DNA of 64,000 nucleotides, from assembly GCA_029204225.1 (NCBI GenBank), contig CM055103.1:2506406-2570405 (forward strand), in the 5' to 3' direction. This DNA is from Diphasiastrum complanatum (lineage: Eukaryota > Streptophyta > Lycopodiopsida > Lycopodiales > Lycopodiaceae). The notes under the pieces are model-generated. The model ran no database searches and was not told the DNA's origin. It saw nothing but the letters and a program-made list of their open reading frames with translations. Made by a program: the position numbers and the translations under genes. Shown piece after piece: positions 57,401 through 64,000 of the stretch (the first letter of the stretch is position 1; each line of letters opens with the position of its first letter).

Positions 57401-57814
57401 AAGCTCATCTCTAGAATCAAAGATCAATGTGCAAACGACTGACCGTTACAGGCTTTTAGTCAGGGTTACGATGGCATGCAACGATGAACAACCTCACAAT
57501 GGCAAGACACATGAGACGAAAAATGGCAAGACATGTGAGGACGAAAAATGGAAAGTTGAAACCCAGAATAAGAGATCACAACAAATGTGAACCCACGTGT
57601 CAATCTCTCCATAATCAAGCACCCCAAACGAAAATATATATAAATATTTCAGAAAGAGAAAGGAAAAAAAAAGCAATATGTAAGAAAAAAACAAAAAAAA
57701 TAGCCAATTTATTTATAATTGCCACATGTATTACTCACAAAAATCACAAATTAAAAAAAGAAAAACATTTACTTATGTCATTGAATTAAAACCGAAACAC
57801 AAGCACGTCAATGT
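54430..57814. other. 3.4 kb without a recognisable gene
   Basis: A 42-bp tandem duplication lies at 55576-55657. On the minus strand, 56940-57290 has a coding-like stretch in shifting frames (YIMQVPLGSSAEAVTKNG, then DEPRFTGSFVVVPHMLNIV, then SSPTESKKRNATNVGAKARS), perhaps a decayed exon, but I recognise no family. 57600-57800 is very A-rich. Confidence 0.3.
55576..55657 (+). repeat. 42-bp tandem duplication
   Basis: 'gtgcaggtagagctggtacg...' occurs at 55576 and again at 55618 with few changes. The unit is a multiple of three and gives two 14-residue repeats on the minus strand, but no gene is evident. Confidence 0.9.
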
Positions 57815-58165
57815 TTGAAATTAATTGCAAGTACTCCTTGCAAAGCAAGTATTAAGGCATTATATATTAGTTTAGGAGGCCATCCTTACTCTAGAAGAAC
57901 ATACAAAATAATTTTTATTAAGAGGGATCTGGCTATTAAAATATTGGATTATATCCCCAATGATACTACAAAAAGATCATCTGCAATGGCCCTTTATTCG
58001 AGTTATATAGATATGAGCAGAATAAAAAATTTAGAATTTTTAGATCCATATGACAATACCATCCGCCTGAATCTTGGAAAGGATGATGATGGAAAATTAA
58101 ACAATTTTCTGTCTAGCCTTGCAAAGCAAGGCAGGGCCAAAAAGGAAAAACTAATAATACGCTAA
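57815..58165 (+). pseudogene. Paralogue of the left-edge unrecognised protein (fragment)
   Basis: The frame encodes IKALYISLGGHPYSR, YKIIFIKRDLAIKILDYIP, AMALYSSYIDMSR and DPYDNTIRL. Each block lines up with the C-terminal part of the protein at 2-950. The alignment runs over about 75 residues with roughly two fifths identical by eye. The N-terminal two thirds, including the intron region, are missing. The fragment lies between 41-bp direct repeats (57809-57849 and 58167-58207). Confidence 0.5.
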
Positions 58166-58246
58166 TACAATGTTTGAAATGAATGCTAAGTCCTCATTGC
58201 AAAGCAAGGCAGGGCCAAAAAGAAAAAACTAATAATATGCTAATAC
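58119..58246 (+). repeat. Direct repeat of about 50 bp, 78 bp apart, with TTGCAAAGCAAGGCAGGGCC core
   Basis: 58119-58168 and 58197-58246 are nearly identical. The first copy contains the hairpin GCCTTGC-AAA-GCAAGGC. The 41-bp left repeat at 57809-57849 ends in the related CTTGCAAAGCAAG. Confidence 0.85.
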
Positions 58247-60333
58247 GGCGCGAGATTAACCACCCAAGTTCAAACCGCGCTCCAACCCAAGGATGATTAA
58301 ATTTTAAAGGGCTTTACATTTGTGTCACTACTCGCTCTTAAAACAAACCCCCCCCCCGCAATTGGATCTTTTGCCAGCTGTCGAATGATACCACCAAAAG
58401 CTGTGTTAAGGACCTTCAGTTTTGTGTTTAGGAAACTGGATCGCCATCAGAAGTGATCGGAATGGCGGGCAAAACGAAGATGGTTGCGATCGAGCTGAGA
58501 AAATTATATGGAGACGATTAGATGCCGCTACCTGACGTGGGAATAGTTTATCAGTTTCAGCATCTGCTTGTCTGCAGATGCAGGGGCTGGACTGATAACT
58601 GTGCTCATTGCTTAGCCGATCTTCATTGCTGCACTGCATCGAGATTTTCCATTATTTCGGGATTGCTAAGCTTTTTGATTGAATGGTTGTACATAATGCG
58701 TCGTTGTTTCAAATATTTGGAGCATTGGGAGCGAACGCCAATTGTTATTCCGAAAGATGTTGAGAGATGGATCGCTAATTCTGCTGAGATTAGAAATTCT
58801 GATTGTTTGTTGCCGATTTATGGCTTTATGTCTACGTAGTAGCAGCAGCATCTTGACGCCGATCACTCAATTGAGCTTTCTAAGCTGCTACTTCCTTGAG
58901 AGGTTCTGAAGCATATCTAACTGTTTTTTCAACAAAAAGATTGCCATACGTGATCGGCATCTGCCAGTTGCAGAAGGATTTTGGAAATGTTAAAGAAGCA
59001 TTCTGACGGACTTTCAGTGGCATATCAGTTGCAAGATCCTGATTTCTTTTTCAAGTTGCAACGCCAATGCAGCGAGACATGTTGCTGGTTGGTCAAAATT
59101 GGCGCAAAGCAATACTTGAAATGCATTTAATTTTGCTTGTTTTACCGGGAGGAACTATTCTGGCAGCGGGTTAGTACTCAGGACATCTTTTGGTCAGCTG
59201 ACGATGCAACCCAGGAGATGGGGAGCTCCAGGCTCCAAACTGCGCGGCAAAGAACCTTTCCAACTTTGGCGCTACTTACAATTTCTGTTATTGTTTCTCT
59301 TGTCTTCTTGGGCCGACGCATTAATAACTTCAGCTCTGCGCTTTGTGAGTCTACTCTAATGACGCCGATCGACTATTATTTCTCAACTGGCCATATGGCA
59401 TTATTTCACTTGCAAAAAGAAAAATATAGTAGTTATCCTAGAATTTGAAAGAAGCGTAGAGTGCTTGTACAGGTGAAATTGGTTCCTGTACCGAAAAGAT
59501 CTTAGAGGAGCATTTTAGACTATCGATTTGGAGATATATTCTGATCAGATAGTTTTTATGGTACTTCAGCATTTCAGTCACTGGCTTACTTATTCTTTGT
59601 CTATATTAGCGGATTCCTGTGGTTTAACGTGAAGGTGCCAGTACTGAAGTTTTTCCGCTCTGGACAACTCATAGTTTAAACGAGTTATACATTTCTGTTT
59701 CCTTTACAGGTTGATGGAGACGCACAAAGTTTAGAGAGCTGATTAATGTTCCTAAAAAATGAGTAGCAAATCTTTTTAAGTTTATGTCATGCTTCACCAG
59801 CATCTACTCCCTGCTTAGTTCTCTTTTGGATTGATCCAGGCTGTGGATGACATTACTCAAGTTTTCTGTTGACTTAACACTAATTTTAACCATCCTGGAC
59901 TGGATTAAATCATAGTTACAACCTAATCTATCCAATTTGAATCCAGATTTGCTTTAAAATCGTTCAATCAGAGTTTTACAGAATGTGCATATTTTTCCTG
60001 AAAAAATATTATATGAAACTTGAAAGACTATCCTTGATGAGCGATATGTAGTTGATTACCGAATACAATTACAAGAACTATTTGGAAGCACCTGACATTT
60101 ATGGTGTAGAATAGCAGCTTAGGATTATGCAACTTTGGCAGTGGCTTTTTTTCACTCAATGAAAGGGTTTGATTGCTTTTGTGTGCAAGTGTTATGTCGC
60201 AACATGTGAACAAGTTAATAGTCTTTTTGGCTCTTAAACCCCACTTAAACCTACAAGGATCTTACTGAGTTCATTTGGTGCTCCCACACGCTTGAATAAT
60301 TGAACTGTTTGAACATATGTATGCTTTGTGTAG
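58247..60333 (+). other. Probable 5' part of the unrecognised plus-strand gene, exons unresolved
   Basis: A C9 run lies at 58351-58359. Long open stretches suggest coding: 58522-58839 (LEHWERTPIVIPKDVERWI) and, with one stop, about 58970-59448 (MLKKHSDGLSVAYQL, QDPDFFFKLQRQCSETCCW, WQRVSTQDIFWSADDATQEM). I could not join them with in-phase splice sites to the exons starting at 60334, and recognise no domain. Confidence 0.3.
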
Positions 60334-63300
60334 GAGTCATTTACTTGAAAGTGGTAATTATCGCGGCTAGCTTCTGTTTTGCTTTTTGACTACAATATTT
60401 ACGATCATTCATTCCCAGGACTGAGCAAGTCTTGGGCATTTTAACCTCTGACTTGTGTCTATGTTAATTGTTGATTTCAGCTCACGCAGAATTTTGGAAT
60501 GGCCCATCCAATGCAGTGAGAAATCTATACCTATTTACTTACAGATTTGGAAAATCGATCAAATATTGCACTCAGTTCTTCCTTATCCTCTCTAGTTCTT
60601 CTTATTAGAGAAATATTGCACTCAGTTCATCCTTATCCTCTCTAGCTCTTCTTATTAGAGACGCAAGAATAGGTCACTTTGATTTTTAAGATACTGTGCA
60701 TGGCTTGAAATTTAAGAGCTTGAGTTTGAAATCATAAGGAAATTGAATGTGCTTTCAGAATCATGGAGAAACCAGTAGAAGGTTGAGTGCTCTGAAGCAG
60801 ATTGAAAGTTTCTTCCCTCGAGAGGTAGATGCGGCTCGTGTACTGCTTTGTACCATCTTTCTATGCAATTTTGAAATTTCACAATGTAATTGTTGACACT
60901 GTAGCCATCCCATGCATGAGACATTAGGCATGAGCTAACTGGGGATATATTAGATGCACAGAAAATGTCAACATAGCTTCATTTCGAGCAAAGAACAAAC
61001 TTCAGAGAAAGGAGCTGCTCCTTCAGGAGTTATATTATCCAGCAAGCCTACTGATTTCTCTGCTGTTCGAAACTGCAGGTACTTGATGTCATTATTGCAA
61101 ATTCAGAAGGATCTCTGACTTTGAACCATAATAGTGGCCTATCCTCCTCTTTAATAAAAGAAAATATCATGGACGTTGCAAGAAAAGATTCTTTTGCTCT
61201 AAAGGTAGCCTATTATTTTCATATCTATGAAATGCGATTAGCAAATCATGAAGAATTGTAGGGATTTTGGACTTAAAGCCAATTTGTTTAATTAGCTAGC
61301 ATCAAATATATCTGAAGCTGTTATTCTCTCTGTTGCTTCTTTGAGAACTGAAGACTTGCAGCACTCAACAAAATCATAGATACGAATCTCAATCCCATGG
61401 AGCAGATCACTCGCACACGAGGATGATATATTGCATAATAGTCTATATATTATCTTGATGCAAATGCCAGAACGGCTACATAAGCGGTGATAGAGAAAAC
61501 ATGCATAACTGAAGAGAAACCCGAAAACGGAAGACTACTCTTATTAATTCTGAGCAAAAGAAGCTACGAGCTATTTTACTACTATCTAACATTTTGTTTA
61601 TATGATTGAGCCTTCACTTCGTCCGTGCCACTGACTCACTCTTTGCCTTGCAGGAGCTCTTGATACAATCGTCCTTGGACATGCGTATGATGCCAAGATA
61701 GTCGTCTCCCGGATCGTCTACGTCAGCAGCCCCTTCAGCTGACCGGGACAGGCCGTTGGGCTCTAAGGCAGTTTGACCACCGTTGATCCTTTTCACACGT
61801 CTGCATGGGGGCTTCGGCGCTTCTGAGTTCACCTTAACAAACTCTCCCTCGCTGAAGATCCTTATGCCCATGGACTCTGTGTGTATCACATGCAGCTCCC
61901 TTGTCAAAGGTTTTGTCATTACATCAGCTGTCATTCTTTTTGTCTGACAATATCGTATGCTCACCTTCTCATCGTCTATTGCTTCCTTAACGAAGTAGTA
62001 CTGTAGGTCAATATGCTTAGCTCGACGGCATAAACCTCCATTTTTACTGATAAAAATACAACCCTGGTTGTCGCTCGAAATATCCACAGCTGGGAGCTGA
62101 AAGCTCCATTCGCTCATGAGATTCCGGATCCAAATTGCTTCCTTTGTGGCTTGGCAGAAGCTCATATATTCCGCTTCACTTGTTGAAAGTGCCACACTTT
62201 TCTGCTTTAAACTTCCCCAGGTGATCGCACCCCCATTCATAAGGAAAACAAATCCTGATGTAGATCGCCTAGTGTCCAGATCCCCTCCTGAATCCGCGTC
62301 AGCAAAGCCCTGCAATGAACCTGCATCTCTGAGATAAGTTAGTTCCAGATCAATGGTTCCTTTTAGATAGCGGAGAATCCGCTTTGCTGCAAGCCAGTGC
62401 CGCCACCCTGGATTGCTGCTGAATTGACTGACTCGGTTTATGCTAAAAGCAATGTCTGGATGAGTACACACGCAACATACATGAGCGACCCTACTAGACT
62501 TCTAAAGGGCACATCAACCATCTTATTCTTATCGTCTTCGGTTACGGAGACATTTACTTTGTCAGAACTAACCCTTTTCAGAGGTGGTGGCAACTGGATT
62601 TGCATCCTCCATCTTGAACCTAGCAATTAATTCTCTGACATATCGCTTCTGGCTGATTCTAGTGATACCGAGGTCAAGGTCTCTTTCAATCTCCATTCCT
62701 AAATAGTGATACACTGTCTTTGGGTCGAACACAATCTGGCCCCCTCTTTGCGCCATCGTCTTCGTGTATGCTGTATTTCCTCCCTCCGCTTGCTTCTCGC
62801 AAATGCCTCTGGCAGGTCTATTCGCAGTGATTGCTAATTATTTGGCTATGATTTGCTGCAGTGGGTTTGAAGACTTGCAGCACTCAAAAAAATTATAGAT
62901 ACGAATCTCAATCACATGCAGCAGATCACTCGCACACGAGGATGATATATTGCACAATAGTCTATATATTATCTTGATGCAAATGCCAGAACGACTACAT
63001 AAGCGGTGACAAAGAAAACATGCATAACTGAAGAGAAACCCGAAAACGGAAGACTACTTTTATTAATTCTGAGCAAAAGAAGCTACGAGCTATTTTACTA
63101 TTGTCTAACATTTTGTTTATATGATTGAGCCTTCACTTCGTTTGTGCCACTAACTCTCTCTTTGCCTTGCAGGAGTTCTTGATACGATCGTCCTTGGACA
63201 TGCGTATGATGCCAAGATAGTCGTCTCCCGGATCGTCTACGTCATTAGCCCCTTCAGCTGATCGGGACAGGCCGTTGGGCTCTAAGGCAGTTTGGCCACC

Positions 63301-63746
63301 GCTAATCCTTTTCACACGTCTGCATGGGGGCTTCGGCGCTTCTGAGTTCACCTTAACAAGAACTTGTGAACCCCTAACAGCAGCATGTGTGAGCATGAGG
63401 AACAAGATAAAGAAACCTTGGAGGAAATAAAGAGAACAGTTACAGAAGATCAGTGGGAGATCACTTCGGGCGAGCAATCGAGGCATGGTATGAGTTTTAA
63501 ACAGAACAATTCATCAACAAACGCCCATAAATTTTTGATGGAGGTCTTCATGTTAGAAAGTTAAAAAACTTAAGTCGTGGTTTTTAACATAATGATCATC
63601 TTAAGGTTTGTTATAATTTTTCTTAAATCTTGGCACTGTGTGCTGTTTAAATGTCAGAGCATGTAGGGGAGTCCATAAACGGGAAATCTTATGCGATACA
63701 CAATGTGACATTAAAACGACCTGATTCTGCCGAAGGGGAACGAAGA
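60334..63746 (+). CDS. Unrecognised multi-exon gene, 5' end unresolved, 3' beyond last exon unresolved
   Basis: Exons with GT-AG borders and matching phases: 60334-60353 (20-nt microexon), 60481-60515, 60759-60824 (HGETSRRLSALKQIESFFPRE), 61079-61204 (VLDVIIANSEGSL...MDVARKDSFALK), then 63394-63487 or 63400-63487 (EQDKETLEEIKRTVTEDQWE) and 63658-63746 (HVGESINGKSYAIHNVTLKRP). The last exon ends at a donor GTGAGTTTT, so coding may continue past the window. A copia element (61349-63358) lies between the fourth and fifth exons. A further possible exon (61296-61348, LASNISEAVILSVASLR) runs into the insertion. I recognise no domain. The phase agreement across five junctions is the main evidence. 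Confidence 0.5.
61349..61839 (-). repeat. Copia 3' LTR (left on plus strand)
   Basis: 491 bp, TG...CA, next to the AGAAC duplication. It contains the end of the pol frame, which runs to 61614. Confidence 0.93.
61614..62756 (-). pseudogene. Copia RT end and RNase H, reading through into the LTR
   Basis: 62568-62756 begins inside RT connection (VYHYLGMEIERDLD, RYVRELIARFKMEDANPV). A frameshift near 62460 leads to 61614-62471 with MCTHPDIAFSINRVSQF, HWLAAKRILRYLKGT, FADADSGGDLDTRRSTSGFVF, SLKQKSVALSTSEAEYMSF and RRAKHIDLQYYFVKEAI, all copia RNase H motifs. The frame then crosses the polypurine tract and continues about 75 codons inside the 3' LTR (SEAPKPPCRRVKRI...GDDYLGIIRMSKDD). No gag, protease or integrase. 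Confidence 0.88.
62868..63358 (-). repeat. Copia 5' LTR (right on plus strand)
   Basis: 491 bp, collinear with 61349-61839; about two dozen differences counted by eye, mostly transitions. Confidence 0.93.
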
Positions 63747-64000
63747 GTGAGTTTTTTTAATAATTCTTCTGCTTTCAGCTCTCACAGCAAATCACATCGC
63801 CAGTATAATTCATTCTGCTAAAAACATTAGAATGGCGTGTATGGAGTCTTAGTTTTTCTTTAATAAGGTTGCCAAAATCTGCTTAGGTAATGCAAGGTTT
63901 TATAATGGCGTGACTCAAAACGTACGAGTACTGTAACTTTTTGCACCGTGACAGCTAACTTAGCATGATAAACTATAAAACAATCAAAATGTTGCAGAAA

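Larger units (their letters stand above)
61349..63358 (-). mobile_element. Internally deleted Ty1/copia element with 491-bp LTRs and AGAAC target duplication
   Basis: LTRs 61349-61839 and 62868-63358 both begin TGAAGACTTGCAGC and end CACCTTAACA on the plus strand. AGAAC is duplicated at 61344-61348 and 63359-63363. The internal part is only about 1.03 kb and encodes just the end of RT and RNase H on the minus strand. A pyrimidine run (CTCTCCCTC, 61842-61850) next to the left LTR is the polypurine tract complement. The primer site is not the usual tRNA-Met sequence. About 5% of LTR positions differ, by eye. Confidence 0.93.

Noticed and set aside
58247-58300. tRNA-like sequence with GTTCAAACC near 58270
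   Set aside because: Only a B-box-like word; no acceptor stem or anticodon arm could be drawn.
63133-63486. Minus-strand 117-residue gene
   Set aside because: It is the second LTR copy of the element's pol end read into flanking host sequence, antisense to a likely host exon.

Overview
The window is nuclear DNA of a land plant. It has spliced genes with GT-AG introns, a plant-type membrane-anchored bZIP factor, an organellar mTERF-family gene, decayed Ty1/copia and Ty3/gypsy retrotransposons with plant-type primer sites (initiator tRNA-Met and tRNA-Asp), long AG/CT microsatellites and AT-rich intergenic DNA. Penelope-like reverse-transcriptase remnants and an intron near 10 kb suggest a large, transposon-rich genome, perhaps a fern or another non-flowering plant. 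That assignment is inference only.

Layout. 0-9 kb is debris: a frameshifted fragment of an unrecognised protein open to the left edge, a Penelope-like RT fragment, two interrupted unrecognised reading frames and a copia fragment. 9.1-23.6 kb is a bZIP17/28/49-type ER-stress transcription factor gene on the plus strand. A tandem-repeat leader and an (AG)46 tract precede it. Exon 1 is 2.3 kb and exon 2 is 0.5 kb, and the phase-1 intron of about 9.7 kb contains a complete copia element (LTRs, primer site, CTAAA target duplication) in antisense. 23.6-27.4 kb is non-coding apart from a LINE scrap.

27.4-31.8 kb holds two diverged copies of a roughly 2-kb repeat. Each starts with (CT)n, carries a TATA-like box and a splice-donor-like site, and has an array of short palindromes around CGATGG spaced about 50-90 bp. 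A third, truncated copy lies near 5.0-5.4 kb. A gypsy element with an Athila-type tRNA-Asp primer site (31.8 to about 39.5 kb) is inserted in the second copy. Its pol is decayed and no 3' LTR was found. A second Penelope-like fragment (39.6 kb), a copia fragment (39.9-40.6 kb) and a longer decayed copia element (42.9-47.4 kb) follow.

48.4-50.2 kb is an intact, intronless mTERF-family gene with telo-box motifs just upstream. 50-60 kb is mostly non-coding, with a candidate small membrane-protein exon (52.7 kb), a LINE endonuclease remnant (54.1 kb) and a paralogue of the fragment at the left edge (57.8 kb). 60.3-63.75 kb holds in-phase exons of a plus-strand gene I do not recognise. They are separated by a short internally deleted copia element with 491-bp LTRs and an AGAAC target duplication.

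The three host genes are all on the plus strand and show no operon-like relation. Every copia pol fragment I can place is on the minus strand. The bZIP factor acts in the ER-to-nucleus stress pathway and the mTERF protein in organelle gene expression. The rest is mobile-element turnover.
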